In this document: in pieces, positions 1 to 8,648 of the stretch | How positions within the stretch are numbered: position 1 is the stretch's first letter | Layout: each line of letters begins with the position of its first letter | NCBI GenBank assembly: GCA_937965695.1 | Contig: CALCKW010000005.1 | Coordinates: forward strand, 57,922 to 121,921 | Direction: 5' to 3' | DNA: 64,000 nt | From: an uncultured Granulosicoccaceae bacterium | Lineage (GTDB): Bacteria > Pseudomonadota > Gammaproteobacteria > CALCKW01 | Made by a program: the position numbers and the translations under genes | Notes under the pieces: model-generated | Database searches by the model: none | The model's input: the letters and a program-made list of their open reading frames with translations, nothing else | What the model was told of the DNA's origin: nothing

Positions 1-489
1 GGCATTTTGTTCGTCCCTGAGGTTTTGATGGCTGCGAATGCGATGAAAGCCGGCATGGGTATATTGCGACCGCTTCTCGCTGAAACCGGTGCTGAGACTA
101 TTGGCAAAATGGTCATCGGAACGGTCAAAGGTGATATCCACGACATCGGTAAAAACCTAGTGTCTATGATGATGGAAGGCGCCGGTTTTGAAGTGATAGA
201 TCTGGGCATTAACAACCCTGTAGAGAATTACCTCGCTGCCATTGAAGAGCACAAGCCAGATATTCTTGGTATGTCTGCCCTGCTGACCACCACCATGCCC
301 TACATGAAGGTCGTCATTGATACACTCAAAGAGCAAGGCTTGCGTGACGACTACATCGTGCTAGTCGGCGGCGCCCCACTCAACGAAGAATTTGGCGACG
401 CTATTGGAGCCGACGCCTACTGCCGTGATGCGGCGGTAGCCGTAGAAACGGCCAAATCAAAAGTAGCCGAGAAGCGCGCTGCCCGCTAA
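1..489 (+). CDS. Methyltransferase corrinoid protein (5' end outside window)
   Basis: This is the cobalamin-carrying subunit of a corrinoid-dependent methyltransferase system, of the MtbC/MttC/MtgC type. It accepts a methyl group from a substrate-specific MttB- or MtgB-like enzyme and passes it to THF. The reading frame is open to base 1, so the N-terminus (about 50 residues in the family) is missing. The visible part begins in the helical cap and continues into the B12-binding Rossmann domain. The base-off His motif DxHxxG is seen as GDIHDIGKN, and a later GG loop (VLVGGAP) should contact the nucleotide tail. It is the first visible gene of a co-directional one-carbon operon. The partner methyltransferase that would reveal the substrate probably lies just upstream and cannot be seen. 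Confidence 0.9.
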   Translation, partial: GILFVPEVLMAANAMKAGMGILRPLLAETGAETIGKMVIGTVKGDIHDIGKNLVSMMMEGAGFEVIDLGINNPVENYLAAIEEHKPDILGMSALLTTTMPYMKVVIDTLKEQGLRDDYIVLVGGAPLNEEFGDAIGADAYCRDAAVAVETAKSKVAEKRAAR

Positions 490-517
490 GGGTGGCGTAG
501 CCAAAGGGACTACAAGC

Positions 518-1129
518 ATGTCGAAAAAAACTCTCGTCATCGCTTGTGGTGCCCTAGCCCACGAGATAACCGCGCTGACTAAGGCCAACGATTGGTCGCA
601 GCTAAAAGTGCAGTGTCTGCCCGCCGATTTACACAACACCCCTCAAAAAATACCAGAAGCTGTGCGTCAAAAAATACAATCCGCGCGCGCGAGCTATTCC
701 AATATATTTGTGGCGTACGCAGACTGCGGCACTGGTGGAATGCTGGACAAAGTACTGCAAGAAGAAAAAGTAGAGCGGCTACCGGGTGCCCATTGTTATG
801 CTTTTTTTACCGGTCAAGAAGCATGGGAAGAATTGGCCGAAGAAGAACTCGGTACTTTTTTTCTGACGGATTTTTTAGCACGACATTTTGATCGATTGAT
901 CTTGCACGGCATGGGCATCGAAAAATACCCCGAGCTTTTGCCTCAAATTTTTGCTAACTACACACGTCTCGTCTATTTGGCACAAAAACCCACACCAGAA
1001 TTACAAGCCAGAGCGGAAGCGGCAGCCAAACATCTCGGCCTGAGCTATATCTACCGAGAAACCGGCTACGGCGAGTTAGCTGACGGCCTTAAAAAAACAG
1101 CGGAGCATACAATTCAATGGCAAAACTAA
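518..1129 (+). CDS. DUF1638 family protein of corrinoid operon
   Basis: A 203-residue cytosolic protein that I assign to DUF1638 from its opening (CGALAHEI) and an ACGTGG-like motif (YADCGTGGML). The family has no established biochemical function but is repeatedly found beside corrinoid methyltransferases, their activators and MTHF reductase, as here. Cysteines at C10 and in the DCGTGG motif could bind a metal or corrinoid; this is inference. The gene starts 28 bases after the corrinoid protein and overlaps the next gene by 13 bases, which supports translational coupling in one transcript. There is no signal peptide or membrane segment. Confidence 0.82.
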   Translation: MSKKTLVIACGALAHEITALTKANDWSQLKVQCLPADLHNTPQKIPEAVRQKIQSARASYSNIFVAYADCGTGGMLDKVLQEEKVERLPGAHCYAFFTGQEAWEELAEEELGTFFLTDFLARHFDRLILHGMGIEKYPELLPQIFANYTRLVYLAQKPTPELQARAEAAAKHLGLSYIYRETGYGELADGLKKTAEHTIQWQN

Positions 1130-1443
1130 TCACCATTTGGTGGCGCGATATCCCCTCCCAGATCGTTGCCAAAAAGGGTCGTAAGACCGCCAAAGTATTG
1201 CTAACTGAGCGATTCCAAGAGGCGATCGACAAAGCGGCGATGCGCGCCAAACGCGGTACCACCGACGAATACTTGGAAGACTGGCGACGCGAAGAAATTC
1301 AGACCGAAGATGACTTAGAAACTGCTGCCCGCGTCGCGGCTGAGCAACTAGAAGCCGACTACAGTGACGAGCGTTTGCTTCAGCTAGTCAAAACTAAGGG
1401 ACTTGATGGTGGCGTGGAAGACACGAGCTCCGTCAGAGAATAA
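1117..1443 (+). CDS. Small 'virulence factor' family protein, one-carbon operon
   Basis: A 108-residue protein with the WWRDIPxQ start and charged helical body typical of the short family labelled 'virulence factor' in public annotation. That label is historical. In many proteobacteria the gene sits, as here, between DUF1638 and MTHF reductase in methyl-transfer operons, so a role in that pathway is more likely. It is rich in Glu, Asp, Arg and Lys and has no membrane segment or cysteine. The start is chosen at the ATG inside the end of DUF1638, since the 13-bp overlap fits an operon. The function is not known. Confidence 0.75.
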   Translation: MAKLITIWWRDIPSQIVAKKGRKTAKVLLTERFQEAIDKAAMRAKRGTTDEYLEDWRREEIQTEDDLETAARVAAEQLEADYSDERLLQLVKTKGLDGGVEDTSSVRE

Positions 1444-1509
1444 CACGGCAGTTATTAGCCAAAGCTGACACCACAGGCAACTGAAAAACCACAGGTTGGA
1501 ACCCTCTCT

Positions 1510-2442
1510 ATGAACACAGCCATCGATAACGCCACGGGCGACATCAAACAGAATATCGTCGATTTTGTGAACGGCTGGACCGTCGAGACCACTCCCGGGC
1601 AAGCCACAAAAGTGGATTCATTCCAAGAGCACTTCACACCGGGTACCAGCGTTGCGGTGACTTTTTTGCCGGGCTCTGACTACAAAGAAACAGTGGCTAC
1701 TGCTGCTCGCCTTAGACGAGAGGGCTTTAACCCTGCCCCGCACTTCTGCGGTCGTTCAGTCACCAGTGAAGCACAGCTCGATGATTTTCTAGCACGCTGT
1801 AAAGGCGAAGCAGATATTGACCAAGCGGTTGCACTTGCGGGCGCTGTTAGCAAACCACTCGGCCCCTATAATTCGTCCATGGACATGCTGGAATCAGGCT
1901 TGTTTGACAAGCATGGCATCAAGACCATCGGCGTCGCGGGGCACCCTGAAGGCAGCATCGACATCAACGACGAAGAGTTGAAAAAAGCGCTGCTCTGGAA
2001 AAATGCGTTGGCTGAGCGCAGCGATGCAGAGCTCTATGTCATCACGCAGTTTGTTTTTGAAGCGGATCCCATTATCGCTTGGGACAAGCTCATCAACGCC
2101 GAAGGCAACAGACTGCCTATTCACATTGGTGCACCAGGTCTTGCCACCATCAAAACGCTGCTTGCACATGCCAAAGCATGTGGCATTGGTGCTTCGATGA
2201 AATTCCTGACTCGCCAAGCAATGAATGTAACCAAGCTGCTCAATGTGAGCGCCCCTGACAAGCTGTTCGTCGACTTAGCGCAATATAAAGCCAATGATCC
2301 AGCCTGCGGCATCCGCAAAGTACACATGTACCCATTGGGCGGGCTAAAACGCACCGCGTTTTGGACCAACGAAGTAGCCAAAGGCGCCTTCGACATGAGC
2401 GCAGACAACAAGAGTTTCAAGCTTCAGCAACCGCTGCCTTAG
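1510..2442 (+). CDS. Methylenetetrahydrofolate reductase (MetF-like)
   Basis: This FAD-dependent TIM-barrel enzyme of about 310 residues interconverts 5-methyl-THF and 5,10-methylene-THF. The family features visible are an early strand (SVAVTFLPG), the folate/flavin-side motif PHFCGRS, a VAGHPEGS loop and a TQFVFE segment near residue 180. In this operon it most likely runs in the oxidative direction, taking 5-methyl-THF made from methylated compounds toward formate and CO2. It need not be the housekeeping MetF that supplies methionine synthesis; that distinction is inferred from the neighbours. It starts 66 bases after the previous gene and lies 126 bases before the methyl-THF:corrinoid methyltransferase. 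Confidence 0.88.
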   Translation: MNTAIDNATGDIKQNIVDFVNGWTVETTPGQATKVDSFQEHFTPGTSVAVTFLPGSDYKETVATAARLRREGFNPAPHFCGRSVTSEAQLDDFLARCKGEADIDQAVALAGAVSKPLGPYNSSMDMLESGLFDKHGIKTIGVAGHPEGSIDINDEELKKALLWKNALAERSDAELYVITQFVFEADPIIAWDKLINAEGNRLPIHIGAPGLATIKTLLAHAKACGIGASMKFLTRQAMNVTKLLNVSAPDKLFVDLAQYKANDPACGIRKVHMYPLGGLKRTAFWTNEVAKGAFDMSADNKSFKLQQPLP

Positions 2443-2568
2443 GCGCTCGCTTAAGACAGAAAGCCAAGACATTGAAATAACATCAGCTTTGTCCTGAATA
2501 AGTTTCAGCACTCAGTTACAACAACACCGATACGATGACGGGTTTAGACCCCGCACGAGGATTGCAGC

Positions 2569-3483
2569 ATGAGTAGCAACACCGTTTTTACTTCCGCCAG
2601 TGGCAAAGAGTGGGTCATGGGCTTTGATGCTCCGTTCACCATCATCGGAGAGCGTATCAACCCAACCGGTCGTAAGATCCTCGCTGAAGAGATGAAAGCT
2701 GGCGACTTCTCACGCGTAGAATCAGACGCCCTTGCGCAGGTGCAAGCGGGCGCGCACATGCTCGACGTCAACGCAGGCATCCCCTTGGCGGACGAGCCAG
2801 CGCTTTTAGCTAAAGCGATTCAAATGGTTCAAGCGCTTTGCCCCGACACACCCATCTCTATTGATTCATCCATACATGAAGCACTCGAGGCGGGTCTCGC
2901 CGTTGTGCAGGGCCGCCCTCTTTTGAACTCTGTCACGGGTGAGACCGATCGTTTGGAAGCCGTTCTGCCATTGGTCAAAAAACACGACTGCGCAGTCGTG
3001 GCTATATCTAACGACGAAACTGGCATCTCAGAAGATCCAGAAGTGCGTTTTGCCGTCGCTAAGAAGATCGTCGAGCACGCACAGGACTACGGCATCAAGC
3101 CACATGATGTCATTATCGACCCGCTTGTCATGCCCATCGGCGCTCTGGGTCAAGCTGGCCGTCAGGTATTTGATATTTTGCACAAGATTCGTACCGAGCT
3201 CGGGGCCAACACAACCTGTGGCGCTTCTAACATCAGCTTTGGCCTGCCTAACCGCAACGGCATCAACGCGCACTTTTTGGCCATGGCTGCCAGTCACGGC
3301 ATGACGTCAGCCATCATGAACCCCGTTCACGAACCGGAAGCGCAAGCCATTCGGGCTGCCAACGTACTGATGGGCACTGACGCCAACTGCAAAACCTGGA
3401 TCGAAAAATACCGCGAGCCGCCCAAGGAAGGCGCAGCCGGTGAGCGAGGCCGCCGCGCCACACGCCGCCGTCGCCCCAGCTAA
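2569..3483 (+). CDS. Methyltetrahydrofolate:corrinoid methyltransferase
   Basis: A 304-residue pterin-binding TIM-barrel protein (dihydropteroate-synthase fold, AcsE/MtvA/MtgA group). It transfers a methyl group between a corrinoid protein and THF. The N-terminal IGERINPTGRK, the DVNAG strand, the SIDSS motif and the GASNISFGLPNR segment are all characteristic of pterin-binding methyltransferases. With the corrinoid protein at base 1 it forms the step that puts substrate methyl onto THF. The C-terminus is an Arg-rich tail (RGRRATRRRRPS) beyond the barrel, and a similar tail occurs on the activator downstream. A strong AGGA-type ribosome site precedes the ATG. Confidence 0.9.
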   Translation: MSSNTVFTSASGKEWVMGFDAPFTIIGERINPTGRKILAEEMKAGDFSRVESDALAQVQAGAHMLDVNAGIPLADEPALLAKAIQMVQALCPDTPISIDSSIHEALEAGLAVVQGRPLLNSVTGETDRLEAVLPLVKKHDCAVVAISNDETGISEDPEVRFAVAKKIVEHAQDYGIKPHDVIIDPLVMPIGALGQAGRQVFDILHKIRTELGANTTCGASNISFGLPNRNGINAHFLAMAASHGMTSAIMNPVHEPEAQAIRAANVLMGTDANCKTWIEKYREPPKEGAAGERGRRATRRRRPS

Positions 3484-3512
3484 CAAATACCGATAAGAAG
3501 CGGCGCGGAAAC

Positions 3513-3556
3513 ACCACGTGAATGGCAAGAGCTTTGCAGCTTATCCGTTACGTGGT
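3513..3556 (+). terminator. Weak stem-loop between methyltransferase and activator genes
   Basis: ACCACGT (3513-3519) can pair with ACGTGGT (3550-3556), and a short nested stem lies in the loop. It is followed by TTTTCTCGTTT. The loop is long and the stem only 7 bp, so it is at best a partial terminator or attenuator inside the operon. Confidence 0.25.
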
Positions 3557-3613
3557 TTTTCTCGTTTAACCAGCGGGCCTTTTTCCGCAATTTAGCTACC
3601 TTGGTGCACAACC

Positions 3614-5650
3614 ATGACCGAAGAAACTGTCTCTAGCGGAACACCAGATGCACTGGTTGTTTTCACTCCCTCAGGCCGTCGCGGTCGTTTCGCTATTGGT
3701 ACGCCTCTTTTGCAAGCTGCGCGCTCTCTAGGCGTAGACATTGATTCGGTTTGTGGTGGTCGCGGGTTGTGTGGTCGCTGCCAAATTTTATGCATGGAAG
3801 GTGACTTCCCCAAGCACGGCATTCGCTCCAGCGAGGAAAGTCTATCCGCCTTTACCCAAACCGAAGAACGCTTCGAGAAGGTAAAAAAGAAATCACTAAA
3901 CGGTCGTCGGCTCAGCTGCCACACCCTGTTGCAGAATGATGTTGTTGTCGATGTGCCGCCTGATTCGCAAGTGCATCGTCAGGTGGTTCGCAAAGACGCA
4001 GAAGTTCTCGACATCAAGCTGGACGCCAATATCCGCCTGCACTTTGTCGAGGTGCAAGAGCCAGACATGCACGACCCGTCGGGCGATTTGCGTCGAGTCA
4101 AACAAGCGCTTGAAAAGGAATGGGGCCTGACAGGCCTAGGTGCGGACATCAGCCTGCTCTCCACGTTGCAAAAGACCCTGCGCAAAGGCGACTGGAAAAT
4201 CACGGTCGCCGTCGACAACGAATCCCAAATAATTGCAGTATGGCCCGGCCTAAAAGAACGCATATACGGATTAGCTGTTGATGTCGGTTCAACCACTATC
4301 GCCGCTAACCTGTGTGATTTGGCCACGGGTGAAGTGGTGCATTCCGCTGGCCTGATGAATCCTCAAATTCGTTTTGGCGAAGATTTGATGAGCCGCGTTT
4401 CCTACGTGATGATGCACCCAGGCGGCGAAGTAGAAATGACCGCCGCGGTGCGTGAGGCACTAAACACGCTAATCCAAGAAACCGCCAGCAAAGCGGGTGC
4501 AGACGCGGAAGATGTCTTGTCTTTTACCTTTGTCGCCAACCCCGTCATGCACCATCTACTGTTGGGTATAGACCCAGTTGAATTGGGCGGAGCACCTTTT
4601 GCGCTGACCGTGGACGAAGCCGTCAACTGCCTCGCCAGCGAACTGGATTTACAAGCCCACCCCAATGCACGGGTATATCTACTACCGTGCATTGCTGGGC
4701 ACGTGGGTGCGGATACGGCAGGCGTCATGCTGGCCGAGCTACCGCAGCGCTTTGAGGAATACACCCTACTCGTGGACGTGGGCACCAACGCAGAAATTGT
4801 GTTGGGCAACAATCAACGCATGATGGCCTGCTCTAGCCCTACAGGCCCAGCCTTTGAAGGCGCACAGATCAGTGGGGGCCAACGTGCTGCGCCAGGAGCT
4901 ATTGAGCGCGTGCGCATTGACCCAACAACACTTGAGCCTAAGTTCAGCATTATCGGCTGTGAGCACTGGTCCGATCAACCCGAGTTCAATGCTGGTAGCA
5001 CGGGTGTCACTGGTATCTGCGGCTCGGGCATTATCGAAATTGTCGCCGAGATGTATCTAAGCGGTGTGATCAACCAAGACGGTGTGATTGACCCGGCTAT
5101 GGCTGCCGTCAACCCACGCGTTTTTGAAGACGGTCGGACTTTCAGCTACCTACTGCACGACGGCGATGTACGCATCGCAATCACGCAAAACGACGTGCGT
5201 CAGATCCAGCTCGCCAAAGCCGCGTTATACGCTGGTATCAAACTGCTGATGGATCATATGGGCGTAGTGACAGTTGATCGCATTCGCCTTGCTGGTGCCT
5301 TTGGTTCTCACATCGATGTTAAATACGCCATGGTGCTGGGGTTGATCCCCGACTGCACATTAGAGAACGTCTCCTCTGCAGGCAACGCCGCTGGCTCGGG
5401 TGCACGCATTGCATTGTTGGATAAAAACTCTCGCTCGCTTATCGAAGAGACCGTGCGCAAAATCGAAAAAATTGAAACAGCACTAGAACCACGGTTCCAA
5501 GAGCTATTCGTCGATGCGATGGCATTTCCCAATAAGACCGATCCGTTCCCTGAGCTAGCTAAAGAAGTTATCCTGCCCGCCATCAAAGAAGTTGACCTAG
5601 GTGGCGGAGACAAACGCGGTCGTCGCAAACGAAGACGTGCGGCGGAGTAA
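3614..5650 (+). CDS. Reductive activator of corrinoid enzymes (2Fe-2S + ASKHA/DUF4445)
   Basis: A 678-residue RACo/RACE-type protein that uses ATP to reduce inactivated Co(II) corrinoid back to Co(I). The N-terminal ferredoxin domain (about residues 10-115) has the adrenodoxin-type cysteine set C47, C53, C56 and C102. A linker follows, then the ASKHA ATPase region from about residue 215 (VDVGSTT phosphate loop), a second VDVGTNAE loop near 380 and LAGAFGSH near 560. These match the DUF4445/RACo architecture and its usual length. The C-terminus has a basic tail (KRGRRKRRRAAE), as does the methyltransferase just upstream. Its place in the operon shows that the corrinoid protein is oxygen-sensitive and needs repair. 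Confidence 0.92.
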   Translation: MTEETVSSGTPDALVVFTPSGRRGRFAIGTPLLQAARSLGVDIDSVCGGRGLCGRCQILCMEGDFPKHGIRSSEESLSAFTQTEERFEKVKKKSLNGRRLSCHTLLQNDVVVDVPPDSQVHRQVVRKDAEVLDIKLDANIRLHFVEVQEPDMHDPSGDLRRVKQALEKEWGLTGLGADISLLSTLQKTLRKGDWKITVAVDNESQIIAVWPGLKERIYGLAVDVGSTTIAANLCDLATGEVVHSAGLMNPQIRFGEDLMSRVSYVMMHPGGEVEMTAAVREALNTLIQETASKAGADAEDVLSFTFVANPVMHHLLLGIDPVELGGAPFALTVDEAVNCLASELDLQAHPNARVYLLPCIAGHVGADTAGVMLAELPQRFEEYTLLVDVGTNAEIVLGNNQRMMACSSPTGPAFEGAQISGGQRAAPGAIERVRIDPTTLEPKFSIIGCEHWSDQPEFNAGSTGVTGICGSGIIEIVAEMYLSGVINQDGVIDPAMAAVNPRVFEDGRTFSYLLHDGDVRIAITQNDVRQIQLAKAALYAGIKLLMDHMGVVTVDRIRLAGAFGSHIDVKYAMVLGLIPDCTLENVSSAGNAAGSGARIALLDKNSRSLIEETVRKIEKIETALEPRFQELFVDAMAFPNKTDPFPELAKEVILPAIKEVDLGGGDKRGRRKRRRAAE

Positions 5651-6026
5651 CGCAGCATTGGCTTTGCAGAACTTACAGTTGTAAAAAAGCAAATTTGTTG
5701 TAACTTTCTGCAGGGCGCGATTTAAGACTGAAAGCACGGATTATTGCCCTCAGAACCGTCGAAGTACTTACGTTCAGTGCAGACACTTGTGGTGACCACT
5801 TGAAAACTCTTCCGAGGCTAGTTCACAGCCGGAAGAGAAATCTGCACCTACGAGCTTTAAATACCCAACGTACCTATCCCGCTTAAGTTAAATATTCAGA
5901 TCAACAAATTTAATCCAAAGCCCCAGCAATCAAGCCCAATCAGCTGTCATTTCTGCCGCACTTTAGACAGTGTAAAGCCTCGCTCAAGTTTAGACTCACA
6001 ATTCAATTCAGTATGAAGATACAGCG
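5651..6026. other. Intergenic leader with one strong hairpin, upstream of DmdA-like gene
   Basis: No gene is seen in these 376 bases. A two-part hairpin spans 5807-5837: CTCTTCC (5807-5813) pairs with GGAAGAG (5831-5837), and inside it GGCT (5816-5819) pairs with AGCC (5827-5830). There is no following T-run, so it is not a typical intrinsic terminator. A weaker imperfect repeat around GCAGAACTTACA and TGTAACTTTCTGC (about 5668-5713) follows the activator stop codon. I did not find a glycine, SAM or THF riboswitch consensus. Confidence 0.45.
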
Positions 6027-7178
6027 ATGACAGCAAGCACAGGCAGTGAATTTGGATTTGGTACACAAATTCGCAAATCCCCTTATTTTGATGCCACTGT
6101 GCGTTGGGGGGCAAAAGCTTTTTCGGTTTACAACCACATGTACATTCCGCGTGACTTTGGCGACCCCGAACAAAACTTCTGGAACTTGGTCAACAGAGCA
6201 ATTCTGTGCGATGTTGCCGTTGAACGGCAAGTTGAAATAACCGGCCCAGATGCGGCGAAATTTACTCAGCTGTTAACCCCTCGCGACTTAAGCACCTGTG
6301 CAGTAGGACAATGCAAGTACGTGTTAATCACCAATGCCACTGGCGGAATTCTGAATGACCCCATACTGCTGCGATTGGGCGAGAACCACTTTTGGCTTTC
6401 ACTGGCAGACAACGATATTTTACTGTGGGCACAAGGTGTCGCCGTGAACTCGGGCATGGACGTAATAATTACCGAGCCGGATGTATCCCCCCTTCAACTA
6501 CAGGGCCCAAACTCTGGCGAAATCATGCAAGCACTGTTTGGCGAGAGCATCGCCGACTTACGCTATTATTGGCTAGAGGAAAAGGAACTCGATGGCATCC
6601 CGTTGATCGTGTCGCGCACCGGCTGGTCAAGCGAACTCGGCTACGAGTTGTATTTGCGTGATGGAACCCGAGGCGACGAGCTGTGGGAGAAAATCATCGC
6701 AGCGGGAGCGCCTCATGGTCTAGCCCCAGGTCATACCTCTTCAATTCGGCGCATAGAAGGTGGCATGTTGTCCTACCACGCAGATATGGACATCAATACA
6801 AACCCTTTTGAACTAGGGCTTGATCGACTGATTAATCTAAATGCAGATATTGAATTCATCGGAAAAGCCGCTCTGCAAAAAATCAGAGACGCCGGTGTCT
6901 CCAGAAAACAAGTTGGTCTGGAGATTTCAACCGAACCACTCAAGCAGTCAAACACCACGTTCTGGCCTGTCTACAGTCATTCAGAGAATGTCGGCAAAGT
7001 CACTTCAGCGATCTATTCACCTCGCCTTGAGCGCAATATCGCGTTGGCAATGGTGGCAACAGAATTTGCAGAGCTAGGCATACAACTTGAGGTGCAGCTA
7101 CCCACGGGTATGGTTAAAGCAACGGTGGTGGAAAAACCGTTTTATGATCCTAAGAAGAAGATCACCACGACGAGGTAA
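6027..7178 (+). CDS. GcvT-family THF-dependent demethylase, DmdA-like
   Basis: A 383-residue aminomethyltransferase-fold protein. GcvT-family enzymes transfer a methyl or methylene unit from an amine or sulfonium to THF. The N-terminal part (VYNHMYIPRDF, CDVAVERQVEITGPDA, LTPRDLS) resembles dimethylsulfoniopropionate demethylase DmdA more than the glycine-cleavage T protein. The LQGPNSGE, RTGWSSELGYELY and RRIEGGMLSYHAD segments belong to the common folate-binding fold. No GcvH or GcvP gene is nearby, which argues against a glycine cleavage role. If it is a DmdA-type enzyme it would make 5-methyl-THF, exactly the substrate of the reductase at 1510-2442. Substrate assignment (DMSP, dimethylglycine or other) cannot be made by eye. 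Confidence 0.78.
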   Translation: MTASTGSEFGFGTQIRKSPYFDATVRWGAKAFSVYNHMYIPRDFGDPEQNFWNLVNRAILCDVAVERQVEITGPDAAKFTQLLTPRDLSTCAVGQCKYVLITNATGGILNDPILLRLGENHFWLSLADNDILLWAQGVAVNSGMDVIITEPDVSPLQLQGPNSGEIMQALFGESIADLRYYWLEEKELDGIPLIVSRTGWSSELGYELYLRDGTRGDELWEKIIAAGAPHGLAPGHTSSIRRIEGGMLSYHADMDINTNPFELGLDRLINLNADIEFIGKAALQKIRDAGVSRKQVGLEISTEPLKQSNTTFWPVYSHSENVGKVTSAIYSPRLERNIALAMVATEFAELGIQLEVQLPTGMVKATVVEKPFYDPKKKITTTR

Positions 7179-7367
7179 AGGCTTCACATGACAGCACAAA
7201 TTGCTTGAGCTGCGTGGTGAAATCGCTCGATTCACCGCCCGATTTACAGCTATCTCGACCACACCAAACACCCCAACGAAACAAAAAGGTCAACCATCGG
7301 TCCGAACATTGTGCATTCAGGCTCTGATGCGCTTAACATAGCTACTTTTCAACTTGGGGTTTATAAA

Positions 7368-7709
7368 ATGTTACCAATGGGAACCATCGTTACCTGCTGC
7401 ATGATTGCAGGCTTAGTAACCGCTGCACCTTTAGCGATCACGCAAAAAATTCCTAGCCTCATAGCGAAGGCGGTGGGATTCATCCTAGCTGCAGCGGGCC
7501 TTTGGAATGTTTTTTGGTATGGCTTACAGCACCTGACAGAGTTCTGGGGTCTTATGGCGTTGGGCTCAGGCATCCTTATGACAATAACCGCGATATTCAT
7601 CATTGGCCGCCCGCAATTACCGCAATGGTTAACTAAGCTAAAGCCCGTAGTTTTGTTAGGTTTACTAGGTTTTGCTCTTACCTACGCAATAACAATTATT
7701 CGTCTTTAG
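7368..7709 (+). CDS. Small integral membrane protein, unknown function
   Basis: A 113-residue, strongly hydrophobic protein with about four predicted membrane helices (roughly residues 5-25, 30-50, 58-78 and 90-110) and few charged residues. The ATG at 7368 is preferred to an upstream ATG because TTGGGG lies about 9 bases before it, and the upstream 19 codons lack the hydrophobic pattern. I do not recognise the family. It stands alone between the demethylase and a methyltransferase gene, and nothing nearby suggests a job. Confidence 0.6.
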   Translation: MLPMGTIVTCCMIAGLVTAAPLAITQKIPSLIAKAVGFILAAAGLWNVFWYGLQHLTEFWGLMALGSGILMTITAIFIIGRPQLPQWLTKLKPVVLLGLLGFALTYAITIIRL

Positions 7710-7744
7710 TTGGTTGAGTTTGCCTAAGACAAGCAGCCCCCTCG

Positions 7745-7771
7745 GTGGTAGATCAACTTTTTGATCACCAC
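7745..7771 (+). terminator. Bulged hairpin after small membrane protein gene
   Basis: GTGGT-A-GATCAA (7745-7756) pairs with TTGATC-ACCAC (7761-7771), with one bulged A and a 4-base loop. It lies 36 bases beyond the stop codon of the small membrane protein. No T-run follows, so it could be a 3' mRNA stabiliser rather than a terminator. Confidence 0.4.
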
Positions 7772-7812
7772 TGAAACTAACTAGACACAGCACCGGAGCT
7801 TCTCTCGTTCTG

Positions 7813-8631
7813 GTGTCACAAAGGCACAGCCACTTGAGCAGCAAGTCATCATATAAAAACCCACCAGGTACGCGTGTCTTATTAGAGCTACCGCGTGCAG
7901 AGGGTATGCTTCGCGTGTGCGAGAATGACACCCACCGCTGGCTGGACTTCGGCACACCCTTTACTCAATCGCTAATGCGCAAAGCCGATCCCGCAAGCCT
8001 AGAGCTTGAATACGCACACGGTATGGCGCTGGTCCAAGCCCTCAATCCAAACGCCACACGGTTGCTTAACTTCGGCGCAGGCTGCGGCACTTTCGAGCGT
8101 TTCTTTGCAAAGCACTTTCCGGAAATAAAAATTGAGTCTGTCGAAACAGAGTCCGCACTAATCAGTATTGTCAAAGAGTTTTTCAATCTGCCCCCACAGT
8201 GCAAGATACAACAAGGCTCTGCTGAGAGTTATCTAGACAACACCGACTCAACCTTCGACATTGTGCTGTGTGATTTACACAACGGCGACAAAAACCCGAA
8301 CTTCATGATAGATCCTAATTACTATCACGATCTACAGCGCTGTATGAGAGCTGATGGTGTACTGGCGCTGAATCTACTGCCAACCGATGAACATGATCTG
8401 ATGGAAGTACGGATAGCCGTGCAAAGTGCCTTTAAGTGGCAGTACTTCTTAGAGTTTGACGAAATCAGCAATGTGATGTTGTTTGCTTTTTCTCAGCAAC
8501 CACCAAAAAAAGCCCTGGTCCAAAAGCAAGCGACTCAACTTGCGGCTGTAAGCGAAGTAAATATCGCCGCTATAATCAGCCGCCTAAAGTTACTCCCTCA
8601 AATATCTCAATCAAGCTTTGGTGGTAGATGA
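7813..8631 (+). CDS. Spermidine-synthase-like SAM-dependent methyltransferase fold
   Basis: A 272-residue protein with the Rossmann core of the SpeE/class I methyltransferase superfamily. It has a glycine-rich motif (LNFGAGCGTFERF, near residue 80), an acidic residue after strand 2 (VETESAL) and a DIVLCDLHNG motif near 155, similar to the SpeE IDLxDP region. SpeE itself has a different catalytic loop, so this is more likely a distant spermidine-synthase-like protein of unknown substrate. The GTG at 7813 gives the longest frame; the first in-frame ATG (7906) would remove the N-terminal strands. Its stop lies 17 bases from the convergent RAYT gene. Confidence 0.6.
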   Translation: MSQRHSHLSSKSSYKNPPGTRVLLELPRAEGMLRVCENDTHRWLDFGTPFTQSLMRKADPASLELEYAHGMALVQALNPNATRLLNFGAGCGTFERFFAKHFPEIKIESVETESALISIVKEFFNLPPQCKIQQGSAESYLDNTDSTFDIVLCDLHNGDKNPNFMIDPNYYHDLQRCMRADGVLALNLLPTDEHDLMEVRIAVQSAFKWQYFLEFDEISNVMLFAFSQQPPKKALVQKQATQLAAVSEVNIAAIISRLKLLPQISQSSFGGR

Positions 8632-8648
8632 TGAATGCGGAAACTACC

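Noticed and set aside
5651..6026. Glycine, SAM or THF riboswitch ahead of the GcvT-family gene
   Set aside because: None of the consensus cores I know is present; only a plain two-part hairpin is seen.
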